The notes under the pieces were generated by a model that saw nothing but the letters and a program-made list of their open reading frames with translations, did not search any database and was not told where the DNA came from. Shown here piece after piece: positions 23,193 to 35,590 of a DNA stretch of 64,000 bases. The stretch is taken from positions 17,524,961 to 17,588,960 of the forward strand of contig NC_135071.1 of assembly GCF_051401765.1 (NCBI RefSeq), in the 5' to 3' direction. This stretch comes from Calliopsis andreniformis. Its lineage: Eukaryota; Arthropoda; Insecta; Hymenoptera; Andrenidae. The position numbers were made by a program, and so were the translations under genes. Within the stretch, counting starts at the first letter, position 1. The number at the start of each line of letters is the position of its first letter.

Positions 23193-23198
23193 AATAAA
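23193..23198 (+). terminator. Poly(A) signal for the distal Ars2 isoform
   Basis: AATAAA about 0.7 kb after the stop of the distal last exon. Another AATAAA lies some 40 bases further on. The predicted end lies very close to the convergent LDLa gene's 3' end. Confidence 0.5.
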
Positions 23199-23292
23199 AG
23201 AAGTCTGTATTTGTAATTAAACCAATGGTACGTCAATAAAATATATTTCCTAATAGTACTCTCGAGTATTCCCATTCACAAATTCCTTTTTT

Positions 23293-23298
23293 TTTATT
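23293..23298 (-). terminator. Poly(A) signal of the LDLa membrane protein gene
   Basis: The minus strand reads AATAAA about 110 bases past the stop codon at 23407. Cleavage near 23270-23280 would put this transcript's end within about 100 bases of the convergent Ars2 end. Confidence 0.5.
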
Positions 23299-23406
23299 CA
23301 CGTACCACTGTACACCTATACAGCGCAATTATATATACATTAATTACACTTCTCTGCGGTAGAAAATACTGTGAAGTGTCGTGTCACGAGCACGACAGTA
23401 ATACAA

Positions 23407-26400
23407 TTAAGAGGACCGATCCTTGCAATGCCTCTCGTCTGTCCCATCGCCACAATCGTCAACTCCATTGCATTTCATCCCCTTTGCAATGCACCTGGTG
23501 TTTCTGTAAGAATTAAAGAAGTAAGTCTCGCAACAGAGAACCATGGTGGTTGGAGTCTCGAATTAGCTGAGACTGCTGAGACTCCTGAATAGTGTGTTCA
23601 TCATCTGACACAGTGTACACAGCTTCAGCAATATTAGCAATCTTAGCTGAATTTTAGACTGCAAGCAGTGTGTCATAACCGAATCCATATGACATTAAAA
23701 AGTATATAAAATATGAAAAATGAAGTGAAAATTATACAGAGTATCAGTTACTTTGGGCAAGCCTGTAGTATTTAAATTAAAATAAATTTTTATTTTGTTT
23801 CTATTTCTTTAAGTAACTGTGTTTCTGAAAATATGAAATTGTTGAATAGTTCGAGCCTTACTGGCATGTAAATTCGTGCTTGTTGCATCGTCCTTGGCAG
23901 CCGTGGGGCTCGTCGGACCCGTCGAGACAGTCTGGTAATCCGTCGCAGAAACGAGCTTTTAATATGCACTGGCCATTGCTGCATGTGAACTCGTTTTCCG
24001 AAGGACATGCTGATTGTCCAAGAAAACACAATTACCATCGTGAATACTTCACGCGCAGATCGATTGAACTTAGTTAGTGAAAGTATATTAGAGCGTGCAC
24101 ATTTTATATTAAAGAAGCAGGTAAAAAGTAGCGGCATCGTTCGACAAACATACTTATTTCATAAAGTTTCATAAAGTTTCATCAAGTTTGCAAGGTTGAG
24201 GAAAATGAAGAGCAACGTTATATGCAAAGTAATATTAAAAGGAATCGTTGAGTATGGAAGATGTTTGCAAGCTGTTACACTTTAGACAGTTAAGGAAAGA
24301 GCGTAATTGTATTATAGCAGTGATGCAATTGCATTATAGCATTCCTAAGGATGAGGTGTGCATATCATGCGAAAATTGAATGTATTCCAAGTGAACAAAC
24401 TGTATATACTCACACCAACCGAGATTACCACCTACGAAGAAGAAAAGAAAAGAAATTGATAAAGATTCTTCACCCACAGAGAGATAGAAAGATAAATCCT
24501 TAAAGACCACTTTTTTTCATGCTCGCTGCCGACTAGAAACAATACATTCTTCCAAGCTGCCAGCCACGCAGCTACCTATTAACTAAACAGAGAAATCTCA
24601 CACGATGGTGCGTGGCCAGCAGTTTACGAACACTCTTGATCACGCGATAGTGCGTAATCGGCAGCGAACGATTGTAAAAAAACACCCATGTTAAGATGGC
24701 TATGGTCGTTAAGGGGCTAAAAGATCGTGCCAGCTGAAGGTACGCGAACACTGTGCGATGTTTCTGTGTAGGAAAATTTCTCAGCACCACCCACAACCGA
24801 ATTTCAGTGCTGAAATTATGTTTTCGCCTGTCAAAGATTCACGACCCACCAGCTTTCTCGCGATCCCAGCCAGAGTGAATCAACTTGTGCATCTCACCTA
24901 ATGTGCAGTTAATCTCGTCAGCCGCGTCCCAGCAATCTATCTTGCCGTCGCATCTCTTCTCCAATGAAAGGCAGGAAGTCTGATTACCACACTCGAAGTG
25001 CGTCTCCAAATCGCAATCTAGAAATTCAATTTTAGTTCAATCTCCAGACTGCTTTTTCCCTTCTCATACAAGACTTTTGGGTGATTATTTTTACATGATT
25101 ATGAATAAACTGTAGACCTTTCTATGCACCTATGGGAAATTTCAACATACAAAAGCATACATAATTCAAAAAGTTGTACTATATATCAAATGTTAGATAC
25201 AGATTGTAGAATTTGGAGGGAGAAACAAATGTTTAACTAGGTTGCGCTTCTCTGAATCACAAAGATAACGAATTCTTTCACTTAGAAGACCCAATTTTTT
25301 TAGTTACACAGTTTGCATTTTCTTTTGCACAGTGCTTCGACAGAGAAAAGTGCGTCGTTGAAGAGTTAATTAGCACGCGCGACGCGTCAGGTCTTTACCT
25401 GACAGATCGCCATGGATTATTATACTGAAAACTAGTAAACCGAAGCCCTGCGAGCTATGACAAAGCGGCAAAGCCGATAACAGCGAGTTATGGGTCGTGC
25501 AAAACTGGGCTAATGCGATATGTACATATTACCCAACGCGTACCACAATTGTACTCGTCCGAATGGTCGTAACAATTCATATGGCCGTCGCAACGCTTCT
25601 CCAAGGGGATGCACAGGGTGTTCGAGCACGTCCATTCGTCGTCCAAACAGTAATGCTCGATTTCTACGCACCTTTCGACAGAAACAAATTAATTACAACA
25701 CTATACACCACTGCTTCTTATCACAAGTGAATTGAAGAACTCATAACTAAATCAGTATCCCATAAAAAGAATATAATACGTGTCTTACGATGACTATTTT
25801 GTTTGATAAAGAACTATTAATTGAATAAAAGTAAAAGAATATTTGTTTGCTCTCCTATAAAAAGACAGAAACTAGCTACACTTATTTTTCCTCAATTCCT
25901 CAGTTTCATTTACAAACCTGAAGGCATCCACATCGAGACGATGACACTTTTGCTTATTAATAAGACAGAAACCAGCACATCCAGTTGGATCCTCGCGATC
26001 AATACCGATCCTACAGGTTGGCACTTCCTCGTCCACAAGTGCCACGCACACTTCCCCAGCCAAGCAGTCGTCACAGTATCTAGTAGAGTTAAAGCTGGTC
26101 GTTTCTGTTTCCATTTCCTGTATCGTCGACGCTGAAGTGCTGTTCTCAGGAAATGAGTGATCGCTGTTTAAAAGGACACTGGTGATCAGAGTACTGCTCA
26201 TCGTCGTCGACGCTGTACTGGTTGACGTATCGTTTCCTTGATTGCTATTCAGGCTGGAAAGGAACGTCCCTGCTGACAGCGTGTTCTCGTGGGAGGAATT
26301 GGTCGACGATGACGATTTGAGGTACTGCTGGATAATCTGCAGCTTCTCGGGCTCTGGAAATCATATTTTACATTTGTATTAGTTGTAGATACTAAGCCAA

Positions 26401-29400
26401 TTACTTATGTAAAAGAAAATAGACACTTCTGTGATAAAAGGTGAGTAAAGTCGTCTGTACTGTAAGTTGAATTGATATGCAAGTGATTCAGGTTGATCCA
26501 CTGTGAATTATAGTTCAAAGAATTAAGGAAAGAATTTATAAAAAGTATAGAAAATAATAAATTTAAAGGAATTCATTTTATACATTATATAATGCAAAAT
26601 CAGAAATATGAGTGAGATAAGTGTCTCAATACTCAAACTCTCAAGATGTTAAATGTCTCAATAAGTGAACAAAATGAAATCTATAAAAATTGCCCGACTA
26701 TGATCGTGTTAACCAGCGTCAACAAATTTGTTAAAGAATGGCCGAGTCTTAAGCAGTCTCTGTCTAGAAATAACCCTTTGCTCGAGAAATGAACGGTCAA
26801 CGCCTCTTGCCATATGCCTCATCATACTCCACGTGCTTCACAGCGACCACGTCTTAACTCGATCGGTCTATCGAGAGGGCCGAAGAAAGCGCACTGTTGA
26901 CCCTACGGTTAAATTCATCTTCCTCCTGCAATTGCTTCGCTCTTCGACGAATTAAACCTCAGCAAACTGTCCTAAATCCTCAGTTGGACCTTCTTCACTT
27001 AACCAACGAACCGATTAATATAGGTACTTCTCTGAATTTTAATGGCAACTGCATTTTAACATAATTACCTATTAGTGTGACTGCGCCTAATACTGTGCAT
27101 TAGGTATATCTTTAAAGTGAGTAAGTAAAGCGAGTAGCCTTGTTTAAGTGGACCTGTACATAAAAGCAGACAGAAATATTGCGCCCTCACCGAAGACGAT
27201 GTACAGAGCCACGGCGGCGATTCCCAGAAGAGCCAGCACGAGGATCACCAAGAGGATGTGGCACCTGGAGCACCTGGATCTTTCGAGAGGTCGCGCCAAG
27301 TGCAAGGTCCAGCCGTGTCGGTGTTTATGCAGCCTGGCTGGATACGGAGCTGGCTCCCCTCTGACGCTGCGTCGCAAATTGACTCTGTTTTGCGAGGACG
27401 GGCTCTGCGTTCGAGACGGGAGGGAGTAGGCCCTCTGCAAAATTATATCGACGATTAACCATCGTATCGAAGCAGCAATTCACACCAGGAATCGCACTGC
27501 AGAACGAGAGGCTTATCAATCGCCGCACCTGAGGTTCAATCATCGGTGCATCTTATCGAAATTGACGATAATTATTTATTTGTTCTTCGATATAGCTTGG
27601 ATAGTCAGAGGCGCGGTAGGAGCACTATGAGTTGAAAATTCGCGAAGAAACGCGAGTACCAAGTGCACTGGGAATTCTCATTTTTATTAGAAGTATCACT
27701 CGAGAAGGCTTGCTTCTTTACTTCGTATCTTCATCTTTCACTTTCGTGGCGTTATGTATAGACTGAAGTGACACGAATGTTATGAAGAAGAGAAATCGCG
27801 AGGTATATGTGAGAGTATCGTGATTTTGTTTGAACTGTTTGAAGAATTGAGTCAGAGGAAGCGATTCGGTTTAGTTACTTCCGATCAACTTCTGTTTCAA
27901 ATGGGAACAAGAAAGAATCGTGCCTGTCGAGGCAATGGTCCGAGTCGAACTGGCTATCGCTACTCAGCGAGGCTTTACCTGCCCGCGACAAACACTATCA
28001 ACGTTCGATCGACGTTCCACCACTTCCTGTGCGCTTTCGACGAAGAATCCTGCTTGCAACTCTTATTCCCACTCATTTACGATTGCAATCTCTTACTACC
28101 TCTCTTGACTCCCTGGCGCGCGCGTCTTCTTCACCTGTGGGGGTCACGAGTTCAATTTTGGCGGAGAAAGATGATTAGCTATTGATTGAGAAAGAAAATA
28201 GGAAAACCTTGTGAGCTCATCTTTTGCTAGAACTTTTTTTAACACTTTGAATGTCACCAATAGTATAGTAGATTCTTTTTATTGGAAAAAAGTGTTTGAA
28301 ATTCAATTTTTATCAGTTTGGTAAATACTCTTCTCTTTTCTATGGAAATCTGATTAAATGGATTTTAAAATTGTTGAGTTTATTCAGAGAATAATAACTG
28401 TCTTCTAAGCTCACAGTATTTTGTTTTCCCTGAAAATCGTACTTATTTTTAGTCCTGTCACTTTTGAAATACCCAAGTACATACGTGCTATAATTTGTCG
28501 TTATACTATAGCGTCATTCATAATCCTGTAAAGGAATGCTCTTCGCAGTCGCATGAAAACATGGGCGACAGTCAAAGTGTTAAGCTTGGAATAAGAAAGA
28601 ATGGCCTCCTCAATTAACTGGGCACCGTGTCAGCGTGGCGTGAATTCCACAGACTGAATTTCGCGCGTCGTAGACTTACGAGACGCTCATCGAGCTCGAG
28701 GACCTCGTCGTCGCTGCTGCAGGCCGTCATCGTGTCTGGCTATAGATAGACGTTTTCCACTTCCGTTTCGTTTTGCTCTTTTAAGCTCGAGAAAGACCAG
28801 ACGCGAGCACGTTACGATTTCCTCGAAGGAGAAAGAGAGGAAGAGAGAAGAAATATCGTCTGGCTGGCTGAGACTTCCTTCTCGAGGAAATCGAGAGTGA
28901 CGCGCAACATTGAACTGAATCTACTTGCGGTATCTCTATCTTGTATCAGCGTAATCACTTTTTTCGTGCAACACTCGTGGAAAACGTCACGTTTACTGCT
29001 TTCAGATAAACATGCATGACATCATGCATTGCGACGACAGAGGCATTGCCAGCTCACAGGGGAATTTCTTAATAACGTATCTTCTCTAGTTAGAATGCAA
29101 AGATCTGGTCGATAATAGTCTTGACCTGGTTCTTCTAACAAATGTTCGCGAAAGATTTCGACGCGAAGAGAATGATAAGAAGACCTGGTGGGACACTGTG
29201 AGAACTTGGGCAAGGGCGATTGTGCAATTACTGTCTCCGTGGTTTGTGACGAATTGCGGTGAATAGGTGTGAGCACACTATTCAAGGATAATCTGTGTTG
29301 GGCCTCAGTTCCTCACGTGGATACCTTCATTGTAATATCGAGGACCTGAGAAAAATGAATTTTATGAGAGAGCGAAAAACTGATTATTTTAGTGTAGCTT

Positions 29401-31192
29401 TGTAGTAATTTTGTATAAATTTTATATCTATTAAAAGACATTTCATGGCATTATCTACGATTGCTAATAATACATATACAGCTAAACTATCAAATTAGAA
29501 ACTAAAAATAGTCTAAGTCTGACATCATGATTCTACTTCATTCTGAGTTGAAGCAGTGTGCAAGTTTCCCTTATTCCTTTTTTATGAAAGTAGTTCGATG
29601 CAAAATCCAAATAATTCTCTTGAAAACACGATAATTATATAAAATGGTAATAATAGAATGAAACAATGCACCATTTCACTAATGAAGGGCGGCTTCTTTT
29701 TGGGAGTGAAAGAAGGGCCCTTTTCATTTAGTTTTAATATGGTTCCTGGAAAGGGGTCAAAAAGAATATTTGTTTTTTATACTAATTTCTATGAAAAAAC
29801 ATGGGAAAGTTCTATATAATTATTTGTTTCCTAGAAAATTATTTTTGAAATAATATTGTCCGGGACAGCGCGAACGCAGTCCCGACTACCAAAAATTATA
29901 CGCCCGAGATACCCACATTAGGGGTATTCGCAAGGGTCAGCCTAACCGTAGTGCAATGGAAAAGCCTCGCCCTGGAGGAACCGCCTTCTTGATCACGGTA
30001 ACCTCTGCGCCAGGTAAGTATGCTTTCTTCCCTCCCAGCTGCCTAGTTATCCTACTCCCTGCACAACTTCAGCAGCGAGAAAGTATCTCCCGCAAGGCGC
30101 CGCCTAGCGGCCACCCTCAAACTATTCTCCCATCGACCAGTGATTCCCAACCAAGCCACCTAATCCCCAACAATGATTCTCAACCTCTAATCCTTATCTA
30201 GAACAAGACCCAACCGGACTCACCTGAAAATTCCCATTTTCCTTAACATCAGTGAAGAACATAGCCGCTTCTTTAGCGTACCATCGATTCTGCGAGTATA
30301 TCGAGTTCACCCTCATTCCAGCTCGACTCTTCTCAGGCGTGATCAGAGTCTTGTCCTCATTCTCCATCCCGCGTGGTCCAACTGCATCGTTACTCTTGTA
30401 GTCTATCAGCTTCAGCGTGTTCACAGGAGCGTTCCCCACTTTCTCAGAGATCGTGAACACTGTCGACAGGTTGCTCGGTTCCTTCAACTTCTTCGTCACT
30501 CCTGGCGAGCTCCTCGCTAGGGTACCAAGGCTGCATGGGTCCAGGATCGTCTGAGGATCGGTGGACTCGAGAGTGTACAACCGTCTGTTCTCGCGGTTCT
30601 TCCTCAGAACATCCTCGTTCTCCCTGTCCTCCTCGCAGATCCTAGCGTTCGCCTTGTTCCTGCAGTGCTTGCAGTCCTTCTTCCTGCGCCTCCTGTTCGG
30701 TCTGAGCTCAGCCTGCGAGCCAGACTGCGTCGAGGCTTTCGGTTCTCCAGGGCACGCTTCGAGCGGTTCACTCCCGTCGTTCGCGACTTCCGCGTGCTCC
30801 TCTTCGCGGGCATTCTTCTCGCGACTCGTCACGCGGACGGAGGAGCTCGTGGCTGAGCGATCGTAACCGACGCCACGACGAAGTGGTAACGTTCGGTTGC
30901 GTCGGAAGACGGGGCTTTCGACTGTTCCCAGAGATTTCGGGGACTCGTGGGAAATGTAATTAAGGACTGTCTGCTGGATCGGTGGAGATTCAGCGAAGGG
31001 CGTGTTCGAGAGGTTCGGGAGGTCCTCGATGCCTGGCAGGATGTCCTCGTACACGTGGCCGTCGGAGACGGGGACGTCGAGGAGCTCGATTCTTGAGGGT
31101 GGAAAAGGGTGAAGACGCGGCGAAGGCTGCTGCAGGAAGGTCTCGTCGAGCCTTGGCTGCTGCTGCTCCTCTTCGAAGGCTTGGTTCTCCAT
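23407..31192 (-). CDS. Single-pass membrane protein with four LDLa repeats
   Basis: I do not recognise a specific ortholog. Exons in gene order: 31192-30224, 28739-28680, 27434-27191, 26353-25918, 25671-25544, 25017-24898, 24009-23862, 23503-23407; total 2202 nt, 733 residues. There is no signal peptide. A long hydrophilic N-terminus (1-400, with a Cys/Arg cluster [20 protein letters not shown]) precedes one membrane segment at about 402-424 ([20 protein letters not shown]), so type II topology is likely. The ectodomain has a Ser/Thr-rich stalk, a Cys-rich segment ([19 protein letters not shown]) and four LDLa modules, three with the CDG signature (for example [13 protein letters not shown]) and the fourth with CNG. 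It ends right after module four, with no protease domain. ATG exon 31192 abuts an acceptor, so an upstream non-coding exon exists. The 28739-28680 exon also contains an ATG at 28730 that could start a 407-residue form. Confidence 0.8.
29860..30190. other. Intronic spacer, moderately GC-rich
   Basis: Part of the intron between the two first coding exons of the LDLa gene. It is compositionally distinct from the AT-rich sequence at 29340-29860. I found no inverted ends or ORF that would identify it as a known element. Confidence 0.3.
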
Positions 31193-32441
31193 CTGAAAGA
31201 ACAGAGAGAGTTGTCATCATTAGTATTATTTATTTACGAGCGGGGTGAAGTCTCGATGAAGTATAAACATGTGAAATTAGTTTAGGAACAAGAATATCAG
31301 TCAAATACCTAACAGAGGACGTATTTTAACAAAATGGCAGACATAAAATCAATTTTTTTCTTAATAATAATAATTTTTATTTCTGTAAATATTTAGATAA
31401 TTCTAGTTCGGAAGACAACTGGATTCTTATTGATTAAAATTGTTTTTGGTTTGTCCGTTTCAGAGGAATATAACAGCCTGAATCGTAGCAACCATCTACA
31501 ATAACATATTATCGTAGAAGCTGTGAGAGCTGTGGTAAAAATAAAAATAATTCATGCAAGACAAATACCAAAGCCCTTAGCCTGCAGTTACACAAAAATT
31601 ACACAAAAATTTAATTTTGAAAATTAAAAATATTATATTCATGTCCCATGAGAAGTCTTCTAGAAACCATTGCTCGTAATGCATTCCAGAGGCCATCTCA
31701 TGTGACACGAGTGGTTCCAACGAAAGAAGCTGCCGGTTAAAAAAGTGTCAGAAAATTTTCAACACGAAATATCGATTCGAAGGAAGCTTTCACGCCCCCC
31801 GACCACCTGCGTCGTCTTCAGGGTAGATAATCATTTGCACGTCGCATTTCGACGACTAGTTTGATCGATTCATAGCAGCTTATGCTCTCGAAGAGAAGAA
31901 AAACGGCCTGCCCCTTCTCAACAGAGATAATTAAGCGTTTTGTGGGCCGTGCCGGCCCTCTGTTCGCCAATTATCGTGTCCTCGATGATCGTCAACTCGT
32001 TTTTTTTCACTCGTGGCTCGCTCGAGGAAACGCGCTGCCGACGATTCCGCTCGTCGATTCGTTTATCGAACGTGGGGCTGGGAAAAAACCGGACACGCTC
32101 CCAGAACGAAACCGATTTGAGCCTCTTTATGGCCAGTAAATTAATCGATATTGCTACCACTCGTATCTCGACAGTGCTTGGACAATCATCGACGCTCGAA
32201 TTCTCAATTGTTTTAATAACTATGATCGTTGTTGCTCACTCTCCGCGGTAACAGATATGACTTAGACCTGGATGACAGTGTTAAAGGGGAAAGTAGATTA
32301 ATTAGACTGCAGATTTTTATGCTATCTCTTATTTCCATGAATAAATACAGTTGAAGGAATAGAAGCTAAATAAAAATTTGCTTTCTCTTGTAAATACTAT
32401 TATTTGTCTTTTATTTTTTTACTGCTCTTTTTACTGTTATA

Positions 32442-32622
32442 CAGGGTGCACAAGCTGAAGCACGCATTTTTAATGACACGAAATTTTAGAAGACTTTTCT
32501 AGTTTCACTAATTTTCTAACCTAGAAGTAGAATCATTGTTCACGAAAGATTGTTCTTATTTATTGTATCATCAAAAACAGAGTAGCTGTTTATAGGTAGA
32601 CTGCTTCAGCATGGACACCCTG
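32442..32622. mobile_element. 181-bp MITE, mariner-like (TA target duplication)
   Basis: It begins CAGGGTGCACAAGCTGAAGCA and ends with the complement of CAGGGTGTCCATGCTGAAGCA, so terminal inverted repeats of about 21 bases match at 18 positions. Both ends are flanked by TA. There is no coding capacity. TA duplication points to Tc1/mariner-type mobilisation; the family name is not known to me. Confidence 0.75.
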
Positions 32623-34519
32623 TACATTGCATATTTAAATAATAATACTATTACTACTATTAACAATAATAATATTTCCTACGTCTTTTAACATTCCTTC
32701 TCAGCCTCCAACCTCGTGCACAGGTATTTCCAATTTCCATAACTGCATAAAAATCCCCAGCCTATTGATTACGCTCATCCAGGATTGAACAGACGTGATT
32801 CAAGGAATAGACATCATTTGCCTTTTCCCCAAGGCAGTTCCGTGTGTCTTCAAACCGTGTCATCTCCATCGTCCTTGAGCGGAGGTCTTCTTCGTGCCAC
32901 TCGATGACTCGTCCAAGTGGAAACGCATTTCCCTGGTTAATATTCAAGCGGCTATACAGAATCCAGTTAGTTTTGCCAGTGCGTCACGTTCGACTCGCGG
33001 TTGACTCATTGTCAGACCGCAGGGACGCGTGGAACAGATTCCAGATTGGTCACAGCCTCGAGATCCGTCTCTAGCGCGAACCCAGGAGATTAAGGACGTC
33101 GATTCGACGGAAATTTCGTTAACAGCCGAGCCATTAATTGGCCAGCCTTCCCTGGCAGGATCATCCTGCTGGGGTTGATCCTACAGATTCCAGTTTTCTC
33201 CCTCCTGGCTTCCCCCTTGGCGCTTCTCGACCCACTTCCTGATTCATTTCTGCGTCTATAGCACGCATCGAACTGTTTTTCCATTATACATTGGTTATGA
33301 CTTCTTCAATTACGAAGTTACCCAGAGACCGCTGACAGAATACTTGATGACAGTGTAATCGTTGTGTAAAGGTAAAGAGAGTAGAACTGGGAATTGTTAA
33401 GCGAACGATCCTTCATCGATCTCCCTTTTCAAAACATAATTTGAACGTTTCGATGATGGTGTAATGTAGAGGCATGGTTTGAAAATTGTTTGAAGTACCT
33501 TAAGGTTAATTAAGCAGACAATTTTTTCTTGTTAGTTAATATAGAAGAATGTTGTAAAACATTCTACGTTTAGGTGAGTCTTCTTGCGTCAAATTCTCTC
33601 AACTGTGTCAAAGATTCACGGGAGATTCATAATGTTGATGGCATCTATGGCTTAAAATAGTTTAAGTTTAAAATATCTCATCCTTAATGAAGTACCTAAT
33701 TTTTTCTTCTTCGTCGCTGTAGAAACTGTAAAGGAATATTCTGGTCTCAATGTAAATGTGGGAGTAGAATAAACAACTGTGCCGAAGATCCACCGAAGAT
33801 CCATAAAGTCGATGACGTAAGAGTCCTGCTTGCTCGGGATCAATCGGAGAGTTCAAGTCGCGATAATTGCGACAATCGTCGGGATCCACCCCAACGAGAC
33901 GCTTAATTCCGCTCCCTTGTTCCTCGCAACTCTCTTTCGCCTTTCGTTCAATTTACGGACCCTCGCTAGCGCCCGCTATTTACTTACAATTAGCTTGGTA
34001 GATTGGCAATCGCTAATTGCGCGTTTGGACCAGTAACACTCGCGTCAGTGGTGTGGGCACAGTGTGGTTGATCCAATAACTCTGAGGATTTATTACTAGA
34101 TAACACCTTTCGACGTGGGTCTTGTGTTTAATTTATGGGGGAAGAAATCTGTGACTGAGTAATCAGATTATTCATTGATGTAGAACGTAGGTGGAACTTC
34201 GATTCAGTTCTGTTTTATGTGCTCCAGGCAAATCAAAATTGTATCACAGTCCTTGACTTCTCTAATTTAATGATAAGTGATGCTATCAAATCTGAAACCT
34301 TCTGTCAAATCCCATATTAAGGGTTGAATAATTTAGGTCGACAGAGATCGATGCGATTATAACCGAGGTAATACTTAGTAATACAGATTTTTCTATTTTG
34401 AGGAGGGTATGTAAGCATGGTTTAAATTTTATATATGGTTTAAATTTATGACGATTGATTGTAAGTCTCTGAGGGTAACTGTAGAGAAGAAGGATCAACA
34501 TAAAAGGGCTGAGAATAAA

Positions 34520-34642
34520 GAAATGAAGAAATGAAGAGATGAAGAGATGAAGAGATGAAGAGATGAAGAGATGAGAGATGAGAGATGAAGAGATGAAGAG
34601 ATGAGAGATGAAGAGATGAAGAGAGGAAGAGATGAAGAAATC
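34520..34642. repeat. AGAGATGA-type tandem repeat
   Basis: About a dozen units of GAAGAGAT, with occasional loss of two or three bases (GAGAGATG). It is simple-sequence DNA with no spacers and not protein coding. Shorter degenerate copies continue to about 34760. Confidence 0.9.
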
Positions 34643-35527
34643 CATTTCTTCAACTCTTCACTTATTCACGCCTGTATTTATTAAGTGAAGAGCTCCAGGA
34701 ATATAGTAATGAAGAGATGTAGAAATGAAGAAAGTGAAGAGATGCAAAAAAGAAGAAATATATGTGGCTATAAAACTGAAGAAAATGCTGCAAAGATATA
34801 AACCCAATACAGTGCACTAAAAAGATAGAAACTGAAGAAACAAAATATCATCCAAATAACGAAAAACTGAAGAACTCTCAGTGTAACCTCCTCAATTAAA
34901 CGCCTCAAAATCGACCAACTCAGTCAACCAACCAAAAACTGCCCAATATACCTAGGCGCCTCCCACTGAAAGAAACGAAAGAGTTGCCTGATCCTTTCAA
35001 TTCGAGGAGGTAGCAGTTGCAAACTCGCCGAAGGGCTCAGGCGAGCGGAGGCGCCAATCGGTCAGTCGAGCCGACCGATAGCTAATTGCTTCTCATCTAC
35101 TCTTCTAAGGCTGCCGTCTCTTCTTACGCTATACCACTCTATCCATCCTACATTCGATTAAAGGTTAACCACTTAGCAGAGAAACGCCTTCGTAAAAGGA
35201 AACGGAGCAGCTGACGCGTGCCCCTTCGAGGAACTCTTCATTTCGAGAAAGAAGAGAAGAGTCGAAGGACGAAAGCAACGATCCTACCACGAATCCAATG
35301 TCGACGCGTGCCAACCCTCTGAGATATCGATTCCTCGGCGAATTCTTCACGGTCCAACGTGTGTCGTAATTGGTTCGGTGATTAATTCAGAGGATATCTA
35401 AGCTTCCTGCACAGACAATTACAGGAAGAAAGCTGCACGGGCGTGCACGTGTGCGGTTGCATGGGGACCCACAATTAGTCACGTTGCGAAGACGCGTGCG
35501 ACCATCTGAGCAAGCACTATTCAGGTC

Positions 35528-35590
35528 TCGCGAGAAGTCCTCTGGAAAGCATTAGAAGCAATGCATTTCGCGGGACTTCTTGTGAAACGT
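35528..35590. repeat. Dispersed short motif, copy 2
   Basis: It reads GAGAAGTCCTCTGGAAAGC, followed by AATGCATTTCGCGGGACTTC and TTGTGAAACG. A similar block, in the same order, lies at 31648-31711, and a shorter one at 40262-40311. See findings. Confidence 0.5.

Noticed and set aside
24407..24422. 16-nt micro-exon (minus) with good acceptor and donor in the LDLa gene
   Set aside because: Including it shifts the frame of the next LDLa exon. Joining 24898 directly to 24009 keeps the frame and gives a clean LDLa start ([11 protein letters not shown]).
30561..30866. Plus ORF opposite the LDLa gene N-terminal exon
   Set aside because: Shadow of the coding exon on the minus strand; Ser/Phe-rich composition is what the complement of a Glu/Arg-rich frame gives.
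34520..34642. Possible CRISPR-like array
   Set aside because: Units are 8 bp and directly contiguous, with no spacers; it is simple-sequence DNA in a eukaryotic intron.
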